Part shown: positions 33,536-44,709 of the stretch, piece by piece
How positions within the stretch are numbered: position 1 is the first letter of the stretch
How the letters are laid out: each line of letters begins with the position of its first letter
Assembly: GCA_015680685.1 (NCBI GenBank)
Contig: MNCI01018063.1
Location: 144,313-208,312, forward strand
Direction of reading: 5' to 3'
From: Gnetum montanum
Lineage: Eukaryota; Streptophyta; Gnetopsida; Gnetales; Gnetaceae
Length of the DNA stretch: 64,000 nt
Made by a program: the position numbers and the translations under genes
The notes under the pieces: generated by a model
The model's database searches: none
Seen by the model: only the letters and a program-made list of their open reading frames with translations
Told to the model about the DNA's origin: nothing

Positions 33536-36325
33536 ATGGCCCCGAAACGTGGACAACGGGAAGGTCCTACTCAAGGTGGAAGTAAACGACCTAGGAAAGG
33601 TGAGGAACAAGTCCCTGCAAGACAACATGTAGAATAGGAGGAATAATCATTTAGCATTCATCAAGAGGACCCTCCTACCGTACAGTCCAGGCATGCAGAA
33701 GGAGGAGTTGCAGTAGCACCTGAACTAGGAAAACATCTCACATTGCCTCAAGATTGTGTTCAGGCTATCCACGAATGGTCCACATTCACTACAGTGATTG
33801 TGGAATTAAAATTTATATCTTTTGTAGAGTTTGCTCCTGAGGCTATTAGGGATCACCTCAAAGGGTCTCCCTTATGGCCTACCCTCTCTGAAAGTGGTGC
33901 CTGGTACCTAGGGGAGATGTATCAATTCTGGCACAACATAGAACAAGGCACCACTGTTAATATTTGTGGTGTAATAGTCGATTTCTTCACTTAGGCCATT
34001 TTGGAAGTATTAAACCTTCTAAATATAGGGCCCAAGGTTGCTCAGTTGTCTACCCGTTCAGACCCCGATGTACGATGCGTTTGGTTGGAAAGGGCATATG
34101 GCAGGGATAAGACATTTGGAGAGTTGACGACGGAAGAGTGGATCTATTTCAAAATTGGAACTTATCACCTCTTTCCCATGAAGGGCCTGAAAAGGATTTC
34201 AACATATGCAGCAAGAGGTTGTGCAGTACTGATGGGGAAGGTTAATGCTAATCTGCCTCATCTATACCTTATGGAGATCCTGAGGCGGTTCAAGGAATGA
34301 AAGATAGGGAAGATGACGTTGCCCTTCCCTTACATGATCAGGAAGCTATGCCGACGTGCTGGTATCAGGGGATACACTAATGATGTCATTTGAAAAGCCC
34401 AAAATGCTTCATATGCTAAACTATTAAAATCATCAGACGCAAGAAAAATCACTGGTGAGACGTTGGGACCAGAACAAGAAGAAGAACAGACGGTTGGACC
34501 AACTGCAACTCAACTTGCAGAACCCAACCAACTTCCAAGTACGGGACCTAGTCAACAGTAGGAAGTAGGGCCTAGCACGGGCCAGGATCAACCACCGCCA
34601 CCACAAGATTACAGACGGTCGATGAGCCATCTCAGGGCCATCGTTGAGATGGTCAGTTGGGGAAGTCGTGATGATGCAAATCTCTTCCTCATCATTGATG
34701 ATGCCATACAGCCCACAGTTTCTTTGGATCATGTAAGGGGTGAAGTGTTTATTCATACAGGAGGAGAGGAAAGTACTTGGTCACAACAGATCTCAGGAAA
34801 CACTACATCTTCCCAAGTGCAAATAGAAACTGGTGAAGGGGCCACAATGGTTCTCATGCAACACTAGGATGCAGTGGGAGCCATAGAAGTGGTCGCAGAC
34901 TATATTAAAAAATCGTTCAATGTACCTGTTGTAGAACCGGTAGATCTCACAGGATCACGGGTTGCTCAAACTTTGGTCAAAACCTCAATGACTCCTGCGG
35001 AACATGAGGATGTGCTTGATCGATTACTATAAATAGGACAAGTAATGACGTCCCTATTTGACATCCCTCATGATGTTACAGCAATTCAATTAGACCTCAT
35101 TTCCACTAAGGGGAAGCTGGTCTTAACAGAAGTGAGGGTCGAGCATGCTGAAGTAGAGGTGCATAAATTACAAGAAAAGCTCATAGCCCTACAAGCAACA
35201 CAGCGTGACCCTTCGAAACTTGCTCCCACAAACTAGCTGGAAAATTTCAAAATTGAGCAACTAACCAAGCTATTAACAGAGAATAAGAAGGTGGCAGAGG
35301 AAAAAAAGAAGGCTATTTGGGATGCCTCTATAGCACAAGCACAAAATCATGTGCATATCAAGGCACTCAAAGCCTTACAGGAGGAAAAAAAGTAGCTTGT
35401 TGTTGACAACATTCAGTTGACCATTGTGAAAAAGCAAAAGAACGTTCTCGAAGAACATTTCCATCAGTTGCAAGAACAGTTCATCCAAATCAATCAAGAT
35501 ATGAGCCGTTTAGCCAAGGAGAATCGAACCCTCTAAATGGAGGAGGTACACGCAATTCGTCAAAAGATAGCTATCAAAATAAGCACGTGGCAAAATGAGG
35601 CTAAACGACATGAAAAGCTAAAGGAGCACTTCTGGGACTAGGTGGGGATGTACAAACAAATCTTTGAGAAGGAGATCGATATGGCCAAGGCCCACATCAA
35701 TGCTATCAGTGCTCAACACACTGACTGGTAGGCCATATTGGACACATTTGCCTTAGCCCACCAGACGGAAGTTAAGAATTAAGACCTGTAGATTCAAGAT
35801 CTTACAGAATACATGGAGTTGGCAAACCTAGAGTATGCCAACCTTGCCATGTTAACAGCAAGGTGCCTGAGAACAAAGCTCATGCAACAGGTAGCTACCA
35901 CCTACATCAAATATGAAACAGAACTTGCAGAACGTAAGAAGATATTGCAAAAACTGGAGATTGCAAGTTCTGAACTTGAGGTGGTGAAGGCAAGCTATGA
36001 AGGACAAAAAGGTGTCACAACAAATTTGGCTTGATGGCTTGCATATTTTCAAGAATACAGAGACAAAGCTAGAGCCCATGAGGAGGAATGACGGGTATTT
36101 GCAGCTTGGTATGTCAAGGCAAATCAAATGTTTCAGCAACTACCCTGCCCATGGGAAGTGCCGACTCCATCAAACATTGGAACATTAGCATGGATGGCAC
36201 AAGATCCCTAAACTAAAGAGGAGAAACTCCAAGTCATACTTCAATGCCATCAAGCCCCAAGACCTGGAGCACAAGACAAGGGGAAAGCACCCATCAAGGA
36301 GCCAATGCCACCAAGAACTACATGA
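33536..36325 (+). pseudogene. ORF2 of element D: plant transposon domain protein with long coiled coil
   Basis: 929 codons in one frame from the Met at 33,536 to the TGA at 36,323, broken by about 18 stop codons (mostly TAG) but by no frameshift. The N-terminus is basic (SKRPRKGEE, a nuclear-signal-like cluster). Codons 70-290 resemble the domain called putative plant transposon protein: VRCVWLERAYGRD, EEWIYFKIGTYHLFP, RISTYAARGCAVLMGKVNAN, then LPFPYMIRKLCRRAGI. An acidic, Gln/Pro-rich spacer follows. From about codon 480 to 880, long charged heptad-like stretches (KIEQLTKLLTENKKVAEEKK and similar) predict a coiled coil. It sits where Athila-group elements have their third, envelope-position frame, but no signal peptide or membrane segment is visible. 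Function unknown. Confidence 0.7.
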
Positions 36326-36493
36326 GTTCCACCAATTTTGTAGCTGTAGCATATTCTTTGTGTTATGTCCCAATTCTGTTTTGACTCCACACTATGGCAT
36401 AAACCCATTTTCACCATCCAATAATCCTGTACCTATCCACTGTGTAATCAATGGAGCTTGTTCTCACTGTAACTCGAGGATGAGTTTTCATTC

Positions 36494-36506
36494 AGTCGTG
36501 GGGGTA
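36494..36506 (+). promoter_or_regulatory. Polypurine tract of element D
   Basis: AGTCGTGGGGGTA directly before TGATGAGT of the 3' LTR, as in element A at 14,614-14,626. Confidence 0.75.
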
Positions 36507-37304
36507 TGATGAGTCTCCATTTAGCCTAGCCAAAATATTGCGTACGCGATATTGCAACCTGTCTCCTCATCTATAAATAAGAGGTAGATAGATCCGATAG
36601 GCAGTTTTTCAGTTCTTAGTTTTAGTGTTAAGTTTAATGTAGTTTTTCTCTCAATCCTTTTCCTCCTAGTGCATGCCCATAGTGTGGTGATTGTAATTGT
36701 ACTAGATCCTTTATTTGAGTGTGACATACTTGGACATGTACATGACCAGCAATAAAGATCGATATTACTTCATCATTGCAGCATTCACTTAGTTCAATTA
36801 ATTATTTATTTAATTGTTATTTACTGCTTTCCTAGTTAATCTCTTCTCACCCTTAAACTCCTATTAACACAGAATGAGTACGACTTGATTACAAGCATTT
36901 AAGTGTGACTACTTGGTAACACAGTAGTGTACCTAGGATCTACGCTTGATTATCCCAGTGGTAGTCATGCACAAAGTCCAAGATGTGTACAGATAATTGA
37001 GGAATGAATGCTCATCGCACTTAGGCTAGCTAGATTCTCTCTCACCCTTTCTCTCTTAGCTTAGTCAATATTACTTTCCATTGTCCTCAGGAGTAGCATT
37101 AGCATAGAAACACATCATACACCCCACTTTGGACTAAACCATAAGTGACAAAGCTAATATTAGTCTAGGTGGGAAGACAACGAACTACGACCTAAGGCTT
37201 AATGTCTAGATGCCACAACTAGTCCGTCTATCGAGTTCGACTGGAGCATGCGTGTAACACTCGTATTCATATGGTTGAGTGTAGGGGTACCTCGCCACTC
37301 ATCA
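36507..37304 (+). repeat. 3' LTR of element D
   Basis: 798 bp, TGATGAGT ... ACTCATCA. A near-palindrome, AATATTGCGTACGCGATATT, lies at 36,534-36,553. TATAAATA is at 36,572-36,579. Differences from the 5' LTR are mostly transitions. Confidence 0.92.
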
Positions 37305-37309
37305 ACAAT
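37305..37309. repeat. Target site duplication of element D, right copy (ACAAT)
   Basis: Identical to 29,768-29,772. The interrupted L1 LINE remnant may resume after it. Confidence 0.9.
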
Positions 37310-37610
37310 CATATTACAATTTTAGAAGATATACTTAGGCAAATTAGCTAATGGCAGCTTCATTGTAATGAGGGAGTATTTGGTACTAACTCATCGAAAT
37401 TGTGTGCCACTTAAAGTAAATTTGGTATCACTATAGTTTGTTGTCCACATATGCATGATAGATGGGTTACATAGAATGAAATTTCTAGCATCTATGGTTT
37501 AAATAAAAAGAGGAAAAAGAATTTTAAAAAAATAATTTCTAATCTCGAGAATTTATTTAAAGTTTCCTCCAATCCATTAAAAGTCTTTACTTCCACATAA
37601 GGTAATCTAG
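37310..37610 (+). pseudogene. Possible continuation of the L1 LINE remnant split by element D
   Basis: Plus-strand translation, with shifts, gives segments such as TNSSKLCAT and CCPHMHDRWVT and a Lys-rich stretch (LNKKRKKNF). These are compatible with the 3' part of a plant L1 ORF2. The assignment rests mainly on position, directly across the element D insertion. Confidence 0.35.
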
Positions 37611-37667
37611 CATCATGCCTAAATGCCTTTTTAAGAGTGATCGCAATGTCTTCACTCAAGTTCCTTT

Positions 37668-38010
37668 AAGATCTTGAAGTCCATGATTCCTTGCTCTTGG
37701 AATTTCGAACCCATGAGATTTAGCCTCAATATTTGGTGCATCAACGGTCTCCTCTGTTTTCTCATTCTCTCCAAAGTGCACATCCTCAAAAGTAAAGTCA
37801 TCTTTAAGATCTAACATATGTGAATGGCTTGCTAAAGAAGATCTTGGTGAAGAGGACCTTGAGTTAACATCTTACTTAGGTATGCTTGGTGAAGTAGGCT
37901 GATCTTTTTTCTCTTCTAGCTTTTTAAGTTTATCCACAATGTACTTGAAAGCACTTATCTCTTCCATGCCCTAGCTACAGCTTGAACTATCTTCTTTGCT
38001 TTCATGATCA
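37668..38010 (-). pseudogene. Unassigned minus-strand coding-like fragment, Ser- and acid-rich
   Basis: A minus frame of about 115 codons with only two stops reads MEEISAFKYIVDKLKKLEEK, then RSSSPRSSLASHSHMLDLKD, FTFEDVHFGENEKTEETVD and IPRARNHGLQDL. It begins near a TGCCTTTTAG that could be a splice acceptor (about 38,018-38,027). The low stop density in AT-rich DNA, the Ser-rich stretch and a heptad-like Lys/Glu segment suggest it was once coding. I do not recognise the family. It could be a decayed host exon or part of an unrecognised element. Confidence 0.35.
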
Positions 38011-40238
38011 AAATAGACTAAAAGGCAAATTATAGAAATACCTACAAAGAAAAGTTAGAGGATTAAGAAGACCCACAAACAAATTTGGAGTATTCAACAA
38101 CACCCAAAAATTAATAACAAAATCCTAGTTGAGATCCATGTACTTCTTAATAGTCCTAGCTAATTCAAGCTAATGGGTATAACAGATAGTAGTAATTTCT
38201 AATACCCAATACAATTAATCTTCCAAATTGACTAAAAGAAGTTCTCAAAACTCTAATTAAGTATGAAAATAGCACACAAGGAAAATTACACACCAAAACA
38301 TAATGGAAAAGAGTAAATCCTTGTGCTGCAATGATTAGAATTCTTCCACTTGAATTGAGTTGTCTTTAATTCTTATCCTATGATACTAATATGATAAGAG
38401 GCTCCTTTTGATTCCACAACCCAAGCTCTCTCAAAGTGCTAACATTAAAAATCAAAGTATCTCAATGACAAAGAAAGAAAGCTGATCTTTATTCTTTCAT
38501 GAACCAATAAAAATGCATTTTTTTAGTGTGAATGAGGCACATGCTTTAATGACAAAGAAAGGAGGCTAATCTTGATTCTTGCATGAAAGAATAGGAATGC
38601 TTCTTTAGGGTGAATGCGTGACATGCTTTTGGGAAAAGGAATTAAGGATGGCGACATGTGAGGTTAAGAAGCATAAGCCTAATAAGAGAATGTTGACTTG
38701 TATAAAAGTTATTATCATATGGATGGCAACTGGAAAGGCAAATTGAGCGCAAGGGAGATAAACACACCAAGAACAAGAAGCAAGCCCACTTTTGTCTTCT
38801 CCAAGCAGGGCTAACAAAAAGCAGAGAAACGTGATTGGCGTGCTACCACTAGCATCGAGGAAAGTCGGCGCACATAATTCAACTTTAATAATAATTCGTT
38901 TGGTATATCCCGATTCTCGGAACTTGTGCTGCGCATTGAACTGAGATGAATCAACGTGCTAAATCCAACTTTTGTTCGCGCTCGCCAACATGCTTTGTTT
39001 CCCACTTATATTCTAAGCTCAGCTTAAACTCGGGGAGAGTTTGCTGATGTTGCTTTACTGCTGTCATCCCTCAAAATCTAAATTAAAACAACCAACTATT
39101 TTAGGTTCAACGCAAAAACCCTAAATTAAGGTTATGGATTTTGCTGCTTCTTGTAGTTTTTTTCCTAGGCAATGCATATCGGAGGCTCAACGGAGACTCT
39201 TTACTTGGAAACGGCGATGGTGCATGACAATAAGCTTTACTTGAAAGATGGATGACTGAGCTTTACTTTTCCCCTGTTGGGAGTGAAATGTAATATCATT
39301 TGTAAATCGCTTTAATGTCCATGTGGCCATGGGCTAATTATGCTAAGACTGTTAAGCAGCTTGGATCTCTGGGTGCCTAACTGCCTACTGCTTACTTGTT
39401 TTCTGAAGTAATAGTGTGGCTGTAATGAGACATGTAATTTCGCTGTTGCAGATTGGGAAACAGTTAACATATGCACTGGTTAGCCAATCGAGAATCTACA
39501 AGAATTGAAAATGGTACTCGGCCCCCATTATGGTATTTGCTCATTTTAGGTAGACCTCTCATGATTCATCAAGTGTCCCAGCATCTCAGCATGGAACATC
39601 AATTCATAATGATTGTTCATGATTGATGAAAGCATGACAATGAATGCCATTGCTATTATATATGTATGCCAAGTTCTTCATCATGATCATGTTCTTGTGT
39701 GCATTCATGGCAATTGACGATGCCGATTCATGATGTACTGTTTACTGTGATTAGCGTGCCGAAAGTGTTGGTGTTTAAGGAAAAGGCATCATCTGTTTTA
39801 TAAGCGTTTTAAACTTTTAATTTTTCCATCATAATTGTTGTGTTGCGCTGATTGTTTATCCACGTTCGTGAATATTCTTTCTTGCGGGACTTACCCAAGA
39901 ACATGAGCAATGTACATGCTGCGTGTCTTCAGGTGGCTCTGATCTGCTGGGAATCCGCACAACCTCTAAATCCCTTCGCTCGTTTGACATTTCTCATTTC
40001 CGTAACTCATCTCAAAAGAGAAAGGGAAATTAAAGGGAAAGTAGCCAAGGCATGCAACAGTTGCTGCTACATGCGCCACCGCCAACAGACTTGCTGCTAT
40101 ATGCGCCACCGCCAACAGACTTACTAGAATTATTAGGTATCTCAAATACCAGAATGTGCCAAAATGCCAGCAGTTTTTTAATTAGTGTGGGCGCTACAAG
40201 TGAAGGGAAAAAATTTAAAAATTAAAAGAAGAGATCAG
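38011..40238. other. Spacer without a recognised gene
   Basis: Short open frames on both strands (for example 38,605-39,005 minus and 39,852-40,127 plus) show no family motif. A 30-bp unit occurs twice in tandem at 40,061-40,120. The minus frame 38,811-39,005 is Ser/Arg-rich and not assignable. Confidence 0.4.
40061..40120. repeat. 30-bp tandem duplication
   Basis: TTGCTGCTACATGCGCCACC plus GCCAACAGAC is repeated once exactly in tandem, with a single C/T difference. Confidence 0.9.
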
Positions 40239-40671
40239 CGTTAGAAAAACTGAGGTTAAGAAATCAGGAGAAAACATTAGTGCAGCAAAGATAAAGAAAT
40301 CAACTACACATTTGATGGCATTATGCTAAAAATAATGGAACAGAAAGTGACTCCCAAGCCCTTGCCAAACCAGGGTAAACTATGATTCAATGCAATTCTA
40401 TTAATCTTCATCACAATACATGTAGTTGCTATTTCTAAATCAATCTATAGATGTCTCATGTTATCTCCAACTCTTAAAGGAATTTTGAGATTTGTTTTAG
40501 ACCTTTCAAAACTTTCTTGGATTTTTCCAAAGTCATCCTAAGATTTTTAATAATTGCCAATATTTAACAATCCACTTTCTATGGATATTCTAGCTTTTTC
40601 CAATTAACAATATTGGTACTTATATATTAATATTTAATAAAACTATCATGTGGCTTTGTTTTTTCCTAACA
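40239..40671 (-). repeat. 3' LTR of element H
   Basis: 433 bp. Plus-strand left end CGTTAG (a decayed TGTTAG) and right end CCTAACA. TCACCCC just right of it is, on the minus strand, a short purine tract (GGGGTGA) fitting the polypurine position. Confidence 0.78.
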
Positions 40672-41537
40672 GTCACCCCATTAATGCCAACATGATAAAA
40701 AAAATTAAGAATGCACCCCCTTGACCTGAATTCTTTCCTCAACATGTGCACTATTCAATTTCATGTCACATGCAAGTAAGATTATAATATATGTGTTACC
40801 ATAACTAAACTATCTATGTGGATACTAACAATTTGCAGAAAACATAACTTAGTGTTGCAAACTATCATAAGAAAGTCTCCATCTTTATGATACATGCATG
40901 CTTAAACTTGCAGAACCATCATAAGAAAATCTCTATTTTATAACATAGGATTAAACTTGCAAAACCATCATAAGAAAATCTCCATCTTATAATACATGTT
41001 TATATCTATAACATAATTTATTCTACAATAAAAATAATTCATCCTAGCACTTATAATAAAAAATTCATTTTGCTATAAAAATAAATTATCTTGGCAATGA
41101 ACCTGTAGAAATACTCCATCTTGCAAAGTAATTTTGCTAAAACCACCATTGATGAAATTGTAGAAAAACTATCTTTGCTAAAACCATCTGTGATGAATAT
41201 ATATAAGTAGTAAACAACTTGTCTTGTATATAATCATGAAATTACATGAGAAATTCATCCCATAAAATCAACAACTACCCCACAAGAACAATCTATCTTG
41301 TGAAAATAGTAACAAATGCATGCGAAAACACCATTCGGCATGCTACACATCTGCTCACTAATACTGAGCTAGATATTACACCATCATTATTAAAATTTGA
41401 GCTGCTAAAATTTGTCACTAGAAGATCAATAGAAATGTGCAAATATGTGAAAAAAATAATATCTACAAATGAGTGGAACCTTCATAGTAAAAGAACCAAA
41501 ACCTATGGATAGCTCACACTTCTACAACCTGATGCAC
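40672..41537 (-). other. Interior of element H with degenerate repeats
   Basis: Between about 40,850 and 41,010 a unit containing ACCATCATAAGAAAATCTCC recurs three times at roughly 60-bp spacing. The plus frame 41,246-41,512 is unrecognised and has no counterpart to test it against. No copia protein motif is visible. Confidence 0.55.
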
Positions 41538-42362
41538 TAATGAGTGGCGAGTAGTCTATACGCCCATCCATATGAATCACAAGAATTGCACTAGTGATCT
41601 GGTTGAATTCCATGGACTTTAGCTCTCCAAAAGCACAATAGTAAAGGTAGTTACTTAAGGACGTGATCATTATCTTCTTGGCTTCACTTGTGTAGGTGCA
41701 AGTGTATGGTTAAGTGTAAGCTAAGGTACATGATTTGTTTTTATTTTTATATTTTATTTAATTATCATAAGTGTGGAATAAAGTAATCAATTTGAAACAA
41801 TCTAAGTAACTATATAATGCCTTAGTCTATTCCCTAACAAAGTATTTGAGTCCACCTTCTATACACATCTTGAACTTGTTATGATGCTACTGGGTTACCA
41901 AGTGTTAGACTACTAGGTGTACCAAGCAATATGATTGTTGGGATTACCAAGTGCTAATGGTATGCTTGAGATAGTCATACTTACGTGTATTAATTAAACG
42001 TATTAATTAATTAAGAACATGAATGTAAAGTGCATGAAAGTAAACATTAATTTATTTTGAGTGCTGTAAGGAGTTTTAAGAATCTCTTTTTGATTACCAT
42101 CACATCAAGGTGTCCAACTACATCGATGCTCGAATAAGAATCTGTATAATCCTTGAAGTCCTACTATAGGCACTTAGAAAATATTCTAACTCTTACGAGA
42201 ACAAATTGTGAGAACTTCATTATGCTACTAACTCAACGGTGTCATAAATGTGGTAGGTACATGCATTTATATAGGTAGAGATACGTCGATGGATCAACCC
42301 ATGCATTAATGAGGATGCATGGATGCATGCCTATCAATGTAGCCTGACTTTGTGATTCATCA
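41538..42362 (-). repeat. 3' LTR of element C
   Basis: 825 bp, a direct repeat of 49,713-50,523. Shared internal words include GGACTTTAGCTCTCCAAA, TGGGTTACCAAGTGTTAG and TACATGCATTTATATAGGTA. Its right neighbour reads CATGCAGGTA on the minus strand before the LTR, a decayed form of the CATGGGGGTA polypurine tract of A and D. Confidence 0.82.
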
Positions 42363-43703
42363 TACCTGCATGATTGATTGAAAACTTATCCTCTAGTGAA
42401 AAAAGCAAGATCAATCTTCTTACAAAATTGGAAAGGTAGGGAACCACAAACTATCTAACTTACTGACTAACTCTAAGTGCCCAATTGTATAGGTTTACAA
42501 TGACTACAAAAATGGGTGTTTAGGAGAACAACATGGAACACCCTTGCAAAACTGGACATTTGAAAATCCTCTAACGATTGAAGACAAAGAGAAGATTAAA
42601 CAGTGCTAGGAGGTGGAGGCTTCTAGGATGCTAAAGGACCTTCTCCATCCTTTAGTGCCCATTTTTGTGGCAATTGAGGCTAAGGAAATGGTTGTGGCTA
42701 TCTTGTTATAGTTGCTACTTCTAGTAGAAGGCAAAAGACATCCAACAATGCCCTCATTTTCTCCTCCTCCTTGCTCTATGGATCATACATAGTCCACATG
42801 GTGTCACCAATGTGGGCTGGTATGGGGACATCCCATAGATAGGGCATTGCATGGAGTAATTCCTTGACATTGATAAATCAAGCTACAAATTTATTTTCAT
42901 TTAACATTGAATGTCCTCATAAATTTTTGATGTTCCTGGTAGTTGTTCATCCTTCTGGCTAGGTTCTTGGTAGTTTTGAAGCGCAACACATGTATGGGTA
43001 GAGAAGAAGGTGATCTTGCTTGGCCTCACTATTGGGTTTAGATGGTAGGTCACAATCTTGAAGTAAACTTTCTTTGCCTTGGTGAGTGCACCATACTTCT
43101 TATGGTTCACTCCATAGCACCATTGGACCCACTCCTTTTTGACATCTGGGTTCACTACGTGGAGATCTTTGCCAAAGTTGCCTCACTGTCAGGCAACCCG
43201 AGGGTCTCAATGATGGCCTCAACAAAATAGAACATACTAATGTCCTTGATCTTCACTGTGGCATATACGTGTTGATGATTTCAAAAGAGGTACATCTTTA
43301 CCATATATCACCTCCCACTAGAAGTATGGATAGGCCACATGGAAGAGGTTTATAGTTGTGTTTCCACCTCTTCTAGCACCAAGTCCAAGAAGGAACCAAA
43401 GTTAATTTCTTGGAGAACTACATTTTGGACCTTCTTAGAATGAATTTGTCTTAAGTAGGCCTCAGTCAAGGTGACCTCCAAATTTGGTCCAGGCCCTAAC
43501 AGCTTGTCTTCCCTATATTAGCTAGTTTCTATAGTAGGAATATGACAGATAGATATCACTTTGGGCTCCTCCCGAAGAGATCCTGTTGCATGTGTTTCTA
43601 CTTCTTCTTCTTGGGGTTACTATGGCTATTTGGCCCTTCCCCCTCGTGGATGCTTATCCCATGGTCAGAATGGTCCTACTTCTGGTATTCTCTATGGTAC
43701 CAT
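42363..43703 (-). pseudogene. Decayed ORF2 of element C (relative of element D ORF2), shortened
   Basis: The minus frame 42,901-43,155 reads MNPDVKKEWVQWCYGVNHKK, then YFKIVTYHLNPIVRPSKITF. This aligns with the element D segment DPDVRCVWLERAYGRD ... YFKIGTYHLFPMKGLKRIS. The start codon region at 43,703 (ATGGTACCA, then GGACCATTC) matches element D's ATGGCCCCG ... GGTCCTAC, again with an AG directly before the ATG. Frameshifts separate start and domain. Only about 1.3 kb remains before the 3' LTR against 2.8 kb in D, so the coiled-coil part appears to be missing. Confidence 0.6.
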
Positions 43704-44700
43704 CTATGATTATAAAGATAGCCAAGGATTAGCATTTTATGTGTAACTTATGACACTTTGATACCTTGTCTCACTTGGCTAGTGACACTTAGGCTTGTTC
43801 TGATCATGGAAAATTTGATTATTTTAATATTATTTTAGTATAACAACTACTTGAGTTTGTTGATGAGGTTTAACTTAGCCAATTAATGAGTTTGAATATT
43901 ATTTTATTAGTTAAACCATGTGGGAGTTAGAAAAAAATATGAAAAACTTCCTAATAGCTTGAAATTCATAATCTTAAGTTTGTGGCCTCCACAATGTAAA
44001 GCTCACCTCTAGTAGGGTCGAAGAATGAGTGAAATTGGACAAGTTGTTAGGAGTTTTGGACTCAGGAAGGTTCTAGTCTTTGAAAAAGTGCAAAAACTCC
44101 CTTGGAATTTGGAGGAAAATGTGAAAAATTTCTAAGTGTTGATGTGTATATATAGAGTTTTTGTTATGCTTCTATGGGAATGTGTTGATGTACTAGAAAA
44201 ATAAAGCTATTCAACATTAAAAATTAAGTATCGAAAAGAAGTTTTCCTATGAAATTGGTATCTAGAGGAAGCTAGAAAAGCTAAGAATAATGATGAATGC
44301 TTGAAGAGGGCTAGGAATATGTTTTGAATGGAGATTTAGTAGGAGAATTATGTGCCAAGAAATGTAAAAACTAGATGCATCACAATGGAAGACATAGGTT
44401 TTAAAACAAAAATGGCTAAGACACAACTTAACCATTCTAACTAAGGAGCATGCAATTAGGTCCTTCCCATATTAGGCACATGCCCTTAATGCCCTTGCAT
44501 GCCCTCAAACTAAGGAGTCTAAGAGCTCCAAGGATGATTAATGATTGTGGATTGTTAAGAATTGAACTACCAAAGAAACCATTGAAGAATAAAGACTTTC
44601 ACAAAATAGACCCATTAATACCATCATGAAAAGAGGTAGTGAGGTGGTACATGGAAAGAATAGATGGATGAAAGAGAGTATGTGATGGAGTCCCACATTT
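43704..44700 (-). other. Non-coding stretch of element C; integrase not recognised
   Basis: Between the end of RNase H and the ORF2 start no HHCC or DDE integrase motif could be read on the minus strand. Either integrase has been deleted or it has decayed beyond recognition by eye. Confidence 0.45.
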
Positions 44701-44709
44701 TGGTCCCTA

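Larger units (their letters stand above)
29773..37304 (+). mobile_element. Element D: complete LTR element with Gag and a long second frame but no pol
   Basis: Both LTRs (796 and 798 bp, more than 90 percent alike by eye), the primer site, the polypurine tract and a perfect 5-bp target duplication (ACAAT at 29,768-29,772 and 37,305-37,309) define 7,532 bp. The interior has Gag (30,710-31,753), 1.8 kb of non-coding DNA and a 929-codon frame (33,536-36,325). No protease, RT, RNase H or integrase motif is visible, so transposition must have used proteins from a relative. LTR tips, primer site, Gag and second frame all match the Athila-like element C, which keeps RT. Confidence 0.9.

Noticed and set aside
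33536-36325. Viral-type envelope protein in element D
   Set aside because: The position matches the envelope-position frame of Athila-group elements, but there is no signal peptide, no transmembrane segment and no cleavage-site pattern. The domain resembles a plant transposon protein with a coiled coil.
41246-41512. Protein gene of 88 codons in element H
   Set aside because: No motif, plus strand against the element's minus orientation, and in AT-rich DNA such a frame is unremarkable.
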